Assembly (NCBI RefSeq): GCF_015477835.1
Contig: NZ_JADLQN010000004.1
Span: forward strand, 364,784-428,783
Direction of reading: 5' to 3'
DNA: 64,000 bases
Source of the DNA: Nocardia higoensis
Lineage (GTDB): Bacteria; Actinomycetota; Actinomycetes; Mycobacteriales; Mycobacteriaceae
Of this stretch, positions 8,600 through 16,357 are shown in pieces. The stretch's first letter is position 1. Each line of letters begins with the position of its first letter. The translations under genes were made by a program, and so were the position numbers. The notes below the pieces were generated by a model, which was not told the DNA's origin, did no database searches, and saw only the letters and a list, made by a program, of their open reading frames with translations.

Positions 8600-10003
8600 T
8601 CACGACCGCGTCGTGACGGCCGGACGTCCCTTCCAGCGCACCGCGCCCCGCCGCCGCGCGCGATGCGAGCGGAGCGTCAGCAACTGGTAAACCGCCACCG
8701 CGATCGGGTGCGCGAGCGCCGAACTCACATCGCTCGCGCGCAACGCGGCCCCGGTCTCGAGACGGCGGGCCAGCAGCCTGCCCGCGACCGCCGCCGCGTA
8801 GCCGAGCGCGCCGGTTCGGCGTAGCCGTCCGTGTCCGAACACCGCGGCGGCCGGAGGAAGAACGTACGCCGCGCCCGCCGCGACGGCGACCGCCGTCGCC
8901 GCCGTCGGGGAACCGCCGTGGGCCGACCACAGCCAGCGGGTGTACCCGGCCTCGAGTTCGGTTGCGCCACGGTACATCCGGGTGCTCGCCAGCGGACCGG
9001 CCGCCACCACCCGGGTGGACGATCCGGCCCGGCGCAACGCACGGGCGATGTCGAGGTCTTCGATCGGGCTGCCCGCCACCGACTCGTGCCCGCCGATCGC
9101 ACGATAGGCCGGGGCGTCGAACACCAGGAACTGCCCGCAGGACACCACGGTGCTCGGCCGCAGACTCCGATTACCGAACGGCACCAGCAGAGTCGAGGCC
9201 CACGACCAGCACAGCAACGGCTGCACCAGCGCCTCCGCCCGCGACCCGGAGCGCTGCCAGGGCCAGGGCGCGACCATCGCCGCACCGCTGCGCCGCAGTT
9301 CGGCTACCGCCGCCGCGATCGCCTGCGGTGCCAGACGTACGTCCGCGTCGAGGAAGACCACCACGGACGGCGCGGACGGGACCACCGCGCGGGAGCCGAC
9401 CACGGACGTGCGTCGCTCGCCGGACGGGGTCTCGGCGGGGGCGTCCTGATGTTCGCGCGCAGCGGATTCGGTCCGCTTCCCGGAGGTAGGGCCGAGCCGG
9501 TCACCGGCAGGGAACTCGGGCCGACCGCTGTCGGCGTCGACACGAGCTGTCGGGCCGGGGGCGCGGGCACCGGTGAACGCGGCGGGATGGGCGTCGGTGG
9601 CCCCGGCGTGGACGGCCAGCCGAGCGCAGGCCGCGGCTTTTCCCGTCCAGCCCGACGGAGGCGGATCCTCCGACCGCAGGACGGTGATCCGCGCGTCCTC
9701 GCCTGCGGCGGCACGGGCGAGTTCGGCGGTGCCGTCCGAGGACCCGTCGTCGAGGATCAGCACGCGCAACCGGGGGACGCCGACCTGGGCACGCAGGTCG
9801 GCGATCAGATCGGGCAGCCTGCTCGCCTCGTCGCGTGCGGGTACGCACACCGTGACCGGTTCGAGTACCGCGAGACTCGGGTGCAGGCGGGGCACGGTGA
9901 ACCGGTTGACGAGGGCGATGACGCAGCCGGTCAGCGCGAGGCCCGTGCCCAGGCCGGTCGCGGCGGCGGCCGGCCTCAGCGGAACTGCTTGACCGAGCGC
10001 CAC
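8600..10003 (-). CDS. Membrane glycosyltransferase family 2, probable carotenoid glycosyltransferase (CruG-like)
   Basis: About 467 residues with a GT2 core: a start of the nucleotide-binding fold at TVCVPARDEA, ILDDGSSDGT near residues 83-92, GWTGKAAAC near 115, and the metal-binding VVFLDADV. C-terminal hydrophobic helices anchor it to the membrane. A Pro/Ala/Arg-rich low-complexity insert of about 80 residues interrupts the domain between the GKAA and DAD motifs. The start is uncertain. The GTG at 10003 overlaps lppM by 28 bp and has only a weak ribosome site. In cyanobacteria and Deinococcus relatives, CruF lies beside a glycosyltransferase (CruG) that adds a sugar to the C-2' position. 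The cruF-like gene two places upstream supports that role here. Confidence 0.75.
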   Translation of the reverse strand: MALGQAVPLRPAAAATGLGTGLALTGCVIALVNRFTVPRLHPSLAVLEPVTVCVPARDEASRLPDLIADLRAQVGVPRLRVLILDDGSSDGTAELARAAAGEDARITVLRSEDPPPSGWTGKAAACARLAVHAGATDAHPAAFTGARAPGPTARVDADSGRPEFPAGDRLGPTSGKRTESAAREHQDAPAETPSGERRTSVVGSRAVVPSAPSVVVFLDADVRLAPQAIAAAVAELRRSGAAMVAPWPWQRSGSRAEALVQPLLCWSWASTLLVPFGNRSLRPSTVVSCGQFLVFDAPAYRAIGGHESVAGSPIEDLDIARALRRAGSSTRVVAAGPLASTRMYRGATELEAGYTRWLWSAHGGSPTAATAVAVAAGAAYVLPPAAAVFGHGRLRRTGALGYAAAVAGRLLARRLETGAALRASDVSSALAHPIAVAVYQLLTLRSHRARRRGAVRWKGRPAVTTRS

Positions 10004-10740
10004 CAGCGCCGCCAGGAGAACTGGTGTTCGGGGGCTTCGGGCGTCGGGTTGCGATTGAGGTAGGCCATGCCCGCCACGATCGCCGCGACCGCCAGGGTGA
10101 TGCCGCCGACGATGCCCGCCCAGCCCGCGAACGAGCGGGTGTTCGGGTCGGGATAGCCCACTTCGGCGCGCAGCGTGGACACCTCTCCGGGCGGCAGCTT
10201 CCACGAGACCGTGTTGTCGCCCTCACGGGTGCCGTTGGTCTTGGCGACCCGCGCCGGGAAGGCGATGGTGAACTGCACGTCCGAGCCGTGCGGCGGCACC
10301 GATTTCAGGTCGATGCGCCCGTTCAGCGACACCAGGTCGCCCACCCGCTGGAACTGCAGCTGGATCATGCCCTGAGCCTGCTCGTTGAGCTGGGACAGTT
10401 GCTGCACATCGCCGAAGGACAGGTCCTCGAAGAACACCTTGCTGCCGACATAGCCGTCCTGGTTGTACGGCTCCACGCGCACCTTGGACGCCAACGATTC
10501 CGGTGCGGTCAGCTGTGGCCCGGTGTCCTCCGCGGAGGCGGGAACCACGGCCGCGACGATCCGCCCGGATACTCGGTCGTTGGACGACACCCCCATCGAG
10601 ACCTGCACCCGTAGGCACCCGGCCAGCATCGGCACCAGCAGGGCGGCGAGCAGGACGGCGGACGCGACGCGAACCCGCGCCGTCGGCCGTGAAACGACCG
10701 CGGTGGTCGCGGCGGGTGGGGTGGCTGCACTCGATCGCAC
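9976..10740 (-). CDS. lppM: LppM-family lipoprotein (DUF3153)
   Basis: The 254-residue protein has a lipoprotein signal with lipobox LAGC (Cys42), an extracytoplasmic beta-rich domain, a single C-terminal hydrophobic helix near 212-232 and a basic cytoplasmic tail ending RRWWRSVKQFR. It corresponds in place and architecture to Rv2171 LppM, which affects phagosome-related traits of M. tuberculosis. The GTG start at 10740 has no clear Shine-Dalgarno. Here it lies between cruF-like and the glycosyltransferase, which suggests that the carotenoid genes were inserted around an ancestral GNAT-lppM pair. Confidence 0.88.
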   Translation of the reverse strand: MRSSAATPPAATTAVVSRPTARVRVASAVLLAALLVPMLAGCLRVQVSMGVSSNDRVSGRIVAAVVPASAEDTGPQLTAPESLASKVRVEPYNQDGYVGSKVFFEDLSFGDVQQLSQLNEQAQGMIQLQFQRVGDLVSLNGRIDLKSVPPHGSDVQFTIAFPARVAKTNGTREGDNTVSWKLPPGEVSTLRAEVGYPDPNTRSFAGWAGIVGGITLAVAAIVAGMAYLNRNPTPEAPEHQFSWRRWWRSVKQFR

Positions 10741-10809
10741 GGGTCACATCGTGCCAGGCCCCCCGCGGCCGGCGCCAAAGGGCAGCCGCCGACACGGTGA
10801 TTCGGCGCA

Positions 10810-11649
10810 TCACCCGGGCGGACGCACCACGCTCGCGAACCCGTGCCGGACCAGCACGACCAGCAGGGGGACGCCGAGCACCCCCATTCCGACGAAGCCG
10901 TAACCCGCCGAGACGGGCAGCCCGAGGAAGACCAGGTGCGCCAGCGCCGAACCCAGCCAGGTCCACAGGAAGACCACCACCGGCACGGTGTTGTCCACGC
11001 CCGACCGTTGCCGGGAAGGCGGCGGCGCGGCGCGCTCCCAGATCGTGAGTCCCAGCGCCATGAACAGCGCGACCACCAGCCAGCCGAGATAGTTGGTCAG
11101 CGGGATCTCGGGGATGCCCGGCAGTCCGGAATCGGTGTCGCACCAGGTCCATCGGTCGTCGTCGACCATCTGCGGATCGAGGAACAGATCCCAGCCCAGC
11201 GCGCCTGCCATCGTGAGCACGATGCGCGCCGGCTCGCGGGCCGCGCCCGCACGGTCGGCCAGCAGCGTGGCCACCACCCAGACCGGATACAGCCCGCCGG
11301 TCCAGGCCAGCGGGATCAGCAGCGGCACCTCGGCGAACGAGGGACCGAGCGGTCCGAGGGCGTATTCGTAGCAGCCGTAGGGCAGGCCGGTCGCGACGCC
11401 GAGGATCTCCGAGGACAGGCCGAGCCCGGAGATGATGACCAGTACGCCCGCGGCATAGCGGAACCCGCGGGTCATCGTGGCGTGCGCGAGCGCGGTCGCC
11501 GCGGACAGCAGCACGACGGTGATCGTCACCCGGTCGCGCGCGGTGCCGGAGGTCAGCGGATAACCGATCTGGGTGAGCACCAGCAGCACCGTGAAGAGCA
11601 TCGGCAGGTGCCTGGTCCACCGCGCCGCGGTCGACGGCGATTCGTTCAT
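10810..11649 (-). CDS. cruF: Carotenoid biosynthesis protein, CruF-like hydratase (DUF422)
   Basis: A 279-residue membrane protein with about seven hydrophobic segments. Family features include YGCYEYALGPLGP, FAEVPLLIPLAW and LFLDPQMVDDDRWTW, which belong to the bisanhydrobacterioruberin/gamma-carotene C-1',2' hydratase group. Such enzymes add water to the psi end of linear or monocyclic carotenoids, making a 1'-hydroxyl. The ATG overlaps the stop of the crtO-like gene (ATGA), so the two are probably co-translated. A longer in-frame reading upstream overlaps crtO and is rejected. Substrate is inferred from the gene set. Confidence 0.87.
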   Translation of the reverse strand: MNESPSTAARWTRHLPMLFTVLLVLTQIGYPLTSGTARDRVTITVVLLSAATALAHATMTRGFRYAAGVLVIISGLGLSSEILGVATGLPYGCYEYALGPLGPSFAEVPLLIPLAWTGGLYPVWVVATLLADRAGAAREPARIVLTMAGALGWDLFLDPQMVDDDRWTWCDTDSGLPGIPEIPLTNYLGWLVVALFMALGLTIWERAAPPPSRQRSGVDNTVPVVVFLWTWLGSALAHLVFLGLPVSAGYGFVGMGVLGVPLLVVLVRHGFASVVRPPG

Positions 11650-13208
11650 CGGCGCGACAGGAACGGGATGCGGGAGCGGCGGCGATCGCGCAGGAACAGC
11701 CGCGCGGCGCTGCGTCCGCTGGCACCGCTGACCCCGCCACCGGGATGGGTCGACGCGCCGGTGAGGTACAGACCGGGGGCGCCGGGCACCCGCTGCCCGG
11801 ACAGTTCCGGCAGCGGCCGCCACATCATCACCTGATCCAAGGACATCTCCACGTGCATGACATTGCCGCCGAGCAATCCCATCTCCCGCTCCAGATCCAC
11901 CGGGGTCTGCGTGAACCGCTGCCGCACCGAACCGGCGAATCCCGGTGCCAGCGCGTCCACCTCGCCGATGATCCGGTCGGCTTCGCGCTCGGCGTGCTCG
12001 CTCCACGCGCTGCCGTCGGCCAGGCGATACGGATGCCATTGCGCCCACAGCGAGAGCTGGTGTTCGCCGGGTGGGGCGATGCTCGGATCCAATGCGCTGA
12101 AGCTCATCGCGAGCACCGCGGGCCGGGGCGGCAGATCGCCTGCCAAGGCCGCGCCGTGCGCGCGGTAGAGCTGCGCGCGATCGGAGACCAGCAACTGCAG
12201 CCCGCGCGCGGATTCCGCGGCGCTCGCGCCCGGATAGGCGGGCAGCGCGTCGGTCGCGACGCGCACGATCATGCCGATGCCGGGACCGACCCGGATACGG
12301 GACCGCCAGTCCTCGATCACCCCGGCGTCGAAACCGCCCGCCGCCAGCAGATCGAGCGTGGTCAGCACGTGCGCGCCCGCGATCACCGCTTCCGCGCGGA
12401 TCTCCCGGCCCGCCTCGGTGCGCACCCGCCAGCCGGCACCGTCGCGGTGCAGGGACGTCGCCGCCTCACCGGTGCTGATGGTCGCGCCGTCGGCGCGCAG
12501 CCGGGCGGCCAGTGCCTCGGTGAGCGCGCCGCTGCCGCCCACCGCGCGGCCCGGCGGCAGCGTGTGCATGAGCGCCGCGAAACCGACCATGGGCGCGGAC
12601 CCCGGTTCCGACATCGGCGGTCCGGACTGCGCGCCGAACCAGGCCAGCGCCGCCTTCAGCCGCTCGTCCCGGAAGAAGCTGTCCAGCAGCGCGTCCCCGG
12701 ACTGCAGGAACTCCCGCGACAGCGCGCTGCCGCCGGATCCGGTGTCCAGACCCCAGAACGAGCGCAGCAGGTGCGGCGGCTGCGGCGCCGCGCCGAACGC
12801 GCGCATCACCCGGGTGCTGCGCGGTCCCCAGATGCCGACGAAGCGGCGGTAGGCGTCGGCCTCGCGGGAGCCGCAGGCACGTTCGATCGACGCGCAGGTC
12901 GCGTCCAGGCTTCGGTGGAACACGATCGGCGGCCCGTCGGCGGCGGGGGCGAAACCCCACGGATCGCAGTCGATATAGCGCAGGCCGAAGCGGGCAAGTT
13001 CCAGATCCTCGACGATGCCGGTGTGCCGGATCATGATGTGCGCCGAGGATCCGCGATCGACCCGATGCCCGGGGAAGCGCTCCACCGTGGACACCGCTCC
13101 GCCCAGCACCTCGTCGCGTTCGAGAACCTCGACCGCGTGCCCGGACCTTGCCAGATACGCGGCGGCGACCAGGGCGTTGTGGCCGCCGCCGACCACGACG
13201 ACGGTCAC
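11646..13208 (-). CDS. crtO: CrtO-type carotenoid ketolase / phytoene-desaturase-like oxidoreductase
   Basis: The 520-residue flavoprotein starts directly with the FAD fold TVVVVGGGHNALVAAAYLAR and ends with the conserved GLYLTGASTHPGGGVSGASGR. This form belongs to the CrtO branch of the desaturase superfamily, which in Rhodococcus and Deinococcus adds a 4-keto group to a beta-ionone ring. Other members of the branch are simple desaturases or unrelated oxidoreductases, so the reaction is inferred. The start overlaps the GNAT gene stop by 4 nt. The position between the GNAT and cruF-like genes supports a carotenoid role. Confidence 0.8.
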   Translation of the reverse strand: MTVVVVGGGHNALVAAAYLARSGHAVEVLERDEVLGGAVSTVERFPGHRVDRGSSAHIMIRHTGIVEDLELARFGLRYIDCDPWGFAPAADGPPIVFHRSLDATCASIERACGSREADAYRRFVGIWGPRSTRVMRAFGAAPQPPHLLRSFWGLDTGSGGSALSREFLQSGDALLDSFFRDERLKAALAWFGAQSGPPMSEPGSAPMVGFAALMHTLPPGRAVGGSGALTEALAARLRADGATISTGEAATSLHRDGAGWRVRTEAGREIRAEAVIAGAHVLTTLDLLAAGGFDAGVIEDWRSRIRVGPGIGMIVRVATDALPAYPGASAAESARGLQLLVSDRAQLYRAHGAALAGDLPPRPAVLAMSFSALDPSIAPPGEHQLSLWAQWHPYRLADGSAWSEHAEREADRIIGEVDALAPGFAGSVRQRFTQTPVDLEREMGLLGGNVMHVEMSLDQVMMWRPLPELSGQRVPGAPGLYLTGASTHPGGGVSGASGRSAARLFLRDRRRSRIPFLSRR

Positions 13209-13816
13209 AGCGGCAACCGCCTGCCCAGGATGGCGAAAGGCCTGCTGTCGCCGGAGAAGACGAAGTCACGGATCACGTCGTCGAATCCCTCCCGGCGGTA
13301 CAGCCGCCACGCGCGGTTCTCCTCGGCGGGCACCTCCGGTGTGGACAGCAGCACGGCCCGCTCCGCGCGACCGGTGAGCAGCCTGCGCAACAACGTCCGG
13401 CCGATCCCGAGGCCCTGGGCGCTGGGGTGCACGTGCAACTCGGTCAGTTCGAAATAGTTCGAAAGCAGCTCGGACGCGGACTGTTCGGGCCAGCCGCAGC
13501 GGCGCATACCGACGCGCACCTGCTGATGCCACCACTGGTTCGGCGCACCGTGGTATCCGTAGGCGATGCCGAGCATCCGAGAGGTACGCGCGTCGACACG
13601 GCCGTTGTCGTCCGGCAGCAGCGCCGCGACGGCCTGCCAGCCCGCTCGGGTGGTGTGCTCGTTCCACATGGGGGCGCGGTGGTTCTCCGTGCCCCGGGGG
13701 TACTCCATGGCGGCCACGTACACCGACAGCGCATCGTGCAGCCGGTAGCGCAGGTCGGCGACCGAGAGGTCGACGACGGCGGGGGCGGGGGTCTGATGTG
13801 GCGTGACGGCGGTCAT
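13205..13816 (-). CDS. GNAT-family N-acetyltransferase (Rv2170-like)
   Basis: A 203-residue protein with a GNAT fold in its C-terminal half. The acetyl-CoA-binding motif is LHVHPSAQGLGIGRTLLRRLL near residues 133-153, followed by ENRAWRLYRREGFDDV. The N-terminal half includes an HxNQWWHQQV-type segment seen in the Rv2170 group. Length and place match Rv2170. The ATG at 13816 is the most upstream good start; the sequence before it is intergenic and holds a possible LexA box at 13925-13940. It is the first gene of the run GNAT-crtO-cruF. The substrate is unknown. Confidence 0.85.
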   Translation of the reverse strand: MTAVTPHQTPAPAVVDLSVADLRYRLHDALSVYVAAMEYPRGTENHRAPMWNEHTTRAGWQAVAALLPDDNGRVDARTSRMLGIAYGYHGAPNQWWHQQVRVGMRRCGWPEQSASELLSNYFELTELHVHPSAQGLGIGRTLLRRLLTGRAERAVLLSTPEVPAEENRAWRLYRREGFDDVIRDFVFSGDSRPFAILGRRLPL

Positions 13817-13924
13817 GGCTCTCGTCGATGTCGCGCGATGGGCGGTGGGGCAGGCAGGGGATGGACGGTTCGTTCGGCAGAACTTGTCGGTGGGTGTCCC
13901 TATATTCAAGCTCAATTCAAACGT

Positions 13925-13940
13925 TCGAATATCTGTTCGG
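13925..13940. promoter_or_regulatory. LexA/SOS-box-like site between the GNAT and HEPN genes
   Basis: TCGAATATCTGTTCGG matches the actinobacterial SOS box TCGAAC-N4-GTTCGA at 10 of 12 positions. It lies in an AT-rich patch of 13901-13935 that is unusual for this DNA and also contains TATATT. It is 97 bp before the HEPN gene and 109 bp before the GNAT-crtO operon. On the minus strand TATAGG follows it at about -10 distance. Which operon is controlled is unclear. Confidence 0.45.
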
Positions 13941-14036
13941 TCCGCGCGGTGCGCGGGACGGGGAGCGCGAGCGGTGGTGCCGGTGTCGTCCGCGGGGCCG
14001 GCGGCGGTGCCGCGCCGGTTCGGAAGGGGACGGCTG

Positions 14037-14462
14037 ATGAGTCGCAACGCAGCGCGGGAACGGCCGGGCAAGGCGGGCATCCTGCTCGACAAGGCCGACG
14101 GACTGCTCCTGCAGGCGGCGGGGGAGCGCGACCCGCGCGAACGGTTCCGCACGGCCTATCTGGCCGCGCTGCGCGGCGCGGGGGCGGTGCTGGCCTGCAC
14201 CGGAGCCGATGCCGCACCGCGGGCGAGGTCGCGCAACGCCTGGGTGCTGTTGCAGCGCGCCGCGCCGGAATTCGTCATGTGGGCGGACTACTTCGCCGCC
14301 CGCTCGGAACTGCGCGCCGCGCTGGAGGCCGGGCTCGACCGTGACGTGGGCGACGCCGACGCCGACGAGTTCGCCTCGCGGGTGGGCGCATTCCTGCACG
14401 ACGTGGCCGATCTGCTGCAGTCGGCGGCCCGTTTGCGCCTCGCCCCGGGCATGAGCGCGTAG
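14037..14462 (+). CDS. SAV_6107-family HEPN-domain protein
   Basis: A 141-residue all-alpha protein. The segment from residue 12 to 120 fits the HEPN group first defined on Streptomyces SAV_6107, including ERFRTAYLAALRGAGAVLA and NAWVLLQRAAPEFVMWADYF. HEPN proteins often bind nucleotides or act as ribonucleases, but I see no clear RxxxxH catalytic motif, so activity should not be assumed. The ATG at 14037 follows GAAGGGGA. A longer reading from 13803 overlaps the promoter region and is less likely. The same family is common beside mraZ in actinomycetes. A possible SOS box lies upstream. Confidence 0.75.
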   Translation: MSRNAARERPGKAGILLDKADGLLLQAAGERDPRERFRTAYLAALRGAGAVLACTGADAAPRARSRNAWVLLQRAAPEFVMWADYFAARSELRAALEAGLDRDVGDADADEFASRVGAFLHDVADLLQSAARLRLAPGMSA

Positions 14463-14608
14463 CGGCTCGGCGACAGTTTCGTTCCACAGCGCCCATTGGG
14501 TGGTACGGCCCTGATCGAACTCGTATCATGGGGACAGATGGCCGCCAAGGTCGGCTATCTGTCGCCTACCCGGAGGCGACAGTCACGCCTAGTGCCGGGG
14601 GAGGTACC

Positions 14609-15040
14609 GTGCCACTCTCCGAGCACGAGCAGCGCATGCTCGAACAGATCGAGAGCGCGCTCTATGCTGAGGACCCGAAGTTCGCCTCGTCCGTACGCGG
14701 CGGGCGACTTCGCACCACCACGAGTCGTCGTCGACTCCAGGCAGCCGCTCTGTTCGCCCTCGGCCTGCTCTTGCTGGTCACGGGTATCGCCGGGCCGAAG
14801 CCGGGTGGATTCCCGATCATCAGCCTGATCGGGTTCGTGATCATGTTCGGCGCCGGTGTGCTGCTGTTGACCGGCGGCACCAAGGTGTCCGGCGGCGACG
14901 TGCCCACCGGTCGAACGGGCTCCGGCGGCCCTTCCGGTCGAAGTCCCGGCGGCCGCGGCCCCGGCGGGCGTCAGCGCAAGTCCGGCGGGTTCTCCGAACG
15001 CATGGAGGACCGCTTCCGCCGCAGGTTCGAGCAGGACTGA
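14609..15040 (+). CDS. DUF3040 membrane protein (Rv2169c-like)
   Basis: A 143-residue protein that opens with LSEHEQRMLEQIESALYAEDPKF, the hallmark of DUF3040, followed by two hydrophobic helices at roughly 45-65 and 69-90. A Gly/Arg/Ser-rich tail carries SGGPSGRSPGGRGPGG and a final basic helix. The GTG start follows a strong GGGGGAGGT site. The family is actinobacterial and sits beside mraZ; function is unknown, and a link to cell-envelope growth is only contextual. Confidence 0.88.
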   Translation: MPLSEHEQRMLEQIESALYAEDPKFASSVRGGRLRTTTSRRRLQAAALFALGLLLLVTGIAGPKPGGFPIISLIGFVIMFGAGVLLLTGGTKVSGGDVPTGRTGSGGPSGRSPGGRGPGGRQRKSGGFSERMEDRFRRRFEQD

Positions 15041-15043
15041 ACG

Positions 15044-15069
15044 CGTGGGTGCGGTTCGCCGCGCCCACG
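15044..15069 (+). terminator. Hairpin with UUCG tetraloop after DUF3040
   Basis: An 11-bp stem (CGTGGGTGCGG with CCGCGCCCACG, one G-U pair) is capped by TTCG and begins 3 nt after the stop codon. There is no T-run. It probably ends or stabilises the DUF3040 transcript and insulates mraZ. Confidence 0.55.
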
Positions 15070-15501
15070 ACATTCTCATACAGGCGGCGCCGACCCCGAC
15101 GGGTACGGCGTCGCCTTCTCGTGTTCGCCGGTCGATCGCGGACTCCGCGCGCTGCGCGCTCCCGGTGACCTCCCCGGCTGTGTGGCACCCGGCGTGCCCG
15201 GCCTACCTGTCCCGATGCGGCGGTAGGCGACACGCCGGGCGCCGGAGTTCGTTCCTGGTGCGGCGACATCCACCGGGACGGGTCCGCGGCACCTGATCCG
15301 GTACCCCCCACATCTCTCCACCGCCCTCCCTCGGGCACCCCTCATCCGGCCGTCCGCCGGGGAGTTTGCTGGTTGTTTCCGGGCTGTCGTGTGGTGCCCG
15401 CCGCGTGTCGTCAGGACATGCGCAAAGCCCCCCACATCAGTGATAGCTGGGATGACCTGCGGAATCGCTCGAGCGGGGAGCCAGATCACCTCTGGTTTCG
15501 A
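15070..15501. other. Long intergenic region before the mraZ promoter
   Basis: About 430 bp hold no convincing gene. Short open frames here lack ribosome sites and coding character. Two copies of a CCCCCACAT motif, at about 15303-15313 and 15429-15438, are the reverse complement of ATGTGGGGG and resemble single MraZ boxes on the minus strand. They are not arranged in 10-bp repeats as at 15509-15533. Confidence 0.4.
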
Positions 15502-15536
15502 TTGAAAGTGGGGGAAAGTGGGGTAATGTGGAGCGC
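15502..15536 (+). promoter_or_regulatory. mraZ promoter overlapped by three MraZ boxes
   Basis: A -35 TTGAAA (15502-15507) and a -10 TAATGT (15524-15529) are separated by 16 bp. Three direct repeats, TGGGG, TGGGG and TGGAG, begin at 15509, 15519 and 15529, exactly 10 bp apart. This is the layout known for MraZ operators (TGGGN repeats with 5-nt spacers). Because the boxes cover the spacer and the -10, MraZ bound here should repress its own operon. Confidence 0.85.
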
Positions 15537-15591
15537 GCACTACAGGAGAGACCATGCAGGCGCGGTGATCCGGTAGAGAGGTGACGAGAAG

Positions 15592-16023
15592 ATGTTTCTC
15601 GGTACCTACACACCGCGTCTGGACGACAAGGGGCGACTCACGTTGCCTGCGAAGTTTCGAGATGAACTGGCGGGAGGGTTGATGGTCACGAAGAGCCAAG
15701 ACCACAGCCTTGCCGTATATCCCAAAGAGGAGTTCACCGCGCTCGCGCGCCGAGCGGCGGCCGCGTCTCGAAGCAATCCGCAGGCACGAGCGTTCGTCCG
15801 GGCGCTGGCAGCCGGTACGGACGAACAGCGTCCGGACACACAGGGCCGTATCACGTTGTCGGCGGATCACCGTCGCTACGCCAACCTGTCACGGGAGTGT
15901 GTGGTGATCGGCTCGGTCGACTTCCTCGAAATCTGGGACAAGCAGGCGTGGGAGTCCTACCTCGCCGAGCACGAGGAGGATTACGCGCAAGCGAGAGACG
16001 AGTCGCTGGGCGGGATCTTCTAG
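15592..16023 (+). CDS. mraZ: Transcriptional regulator MraZ
   Basis: A 143-residue protein with two SpoVT/AbrB-like halves: FLGTYTPRLDDKGRLTLPAKFRD at the N-terminus, and DTQGRITLSADHRRYANL in the second half. Both halves contain the DxKGR-type core that contacts TGGGN repeats as a ring-shaped oligomer. It is the first gene of the dcw cluster and normally represses that cluster. The operator is visible at 15509-15533. The ATG follows GAGAGGTGA. Length and place match Rv2166c. Confidence 0.97.
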   Translation: MFLGTYTPRLDDKGRLTLPAKFRDELAGGLMVTKSQDHSLAVYPKEEFTALARRAAAASRSNPQARAFVRALAAGTDEQRPDTQGRITLSADHRRYANLSRECVVIGSVDFLEIWDKQAWESYLAEHEEDYAQARDESLGGIF

Positions 16024-16047
16024 CCGGGCGAGCGAGTGCCGCGCGGT

Positions 16048-16107
16048 CTCTGTCCGAGCGCGGACCCTGGCGTACTTCCCCGACGCCAGGTGCCGGTTCG
16101 GACAGGG
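16048..16107 (+). terminator. Nested two-stem hairpin between mraZ and rsmH
   Basis: An outer 8-bp stem (CTGTCCGA 16050-16057 with TCGGACAG 16098-16105) encloses an inner 8-bp stem (CCTGGCGT 16066-16073 with ACGCCAGG 16083-16090). No T-run follows. It may be a partial terminator, a processing site or an RNA-stability element that lowers dcw expression relative to mraZ. Confidence 0.5.
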
Positions 16108-16357
16108 ACCACGGGGCACTCGCCCCGGTGATCATCAACGATATGTCCGATCCAGCCCGCAGCAGCATTCACCGCGTGACATCCCCGACGAGAACAGCCC
16201 GAGTGGACTCGGCGCCTCGCCTCGCGGTTCGCACGGATGCACATGCGGACGAAAACACAAGCAGAACAGGGCGACCCGTGTGCGCCGGCCGGAGATCACT
16301 CCACCGGATGCCCGTCGCGCCTACCGATGAACGCGAGGCAGAATCCGGGAGGTCGAG
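16108..16357 (+). other. mraZ-rsmH spacer, no gene
   Basis: With the hairpin, the mraZ-rsmH gap is 334 bp, long for a dcw cluster. No coding frame here is convincing. The stretch around 16225-16270 (ACGAAAACACAAGCAG) is locally A-rich and could carry a promoter for rsmH, but I cannot identify -35 and -10 boxes with confidence. Confidence 0.3.

Noticed and set aside
13803..14036. An N-terminal extension of the HEPN gene to 13803
   Set aside because: It would cover the divergent promoter region with the AT-rich patch and LexA-like box, while ATG 14037 has a good GAAGGGGA ribosome site and fits the family length.
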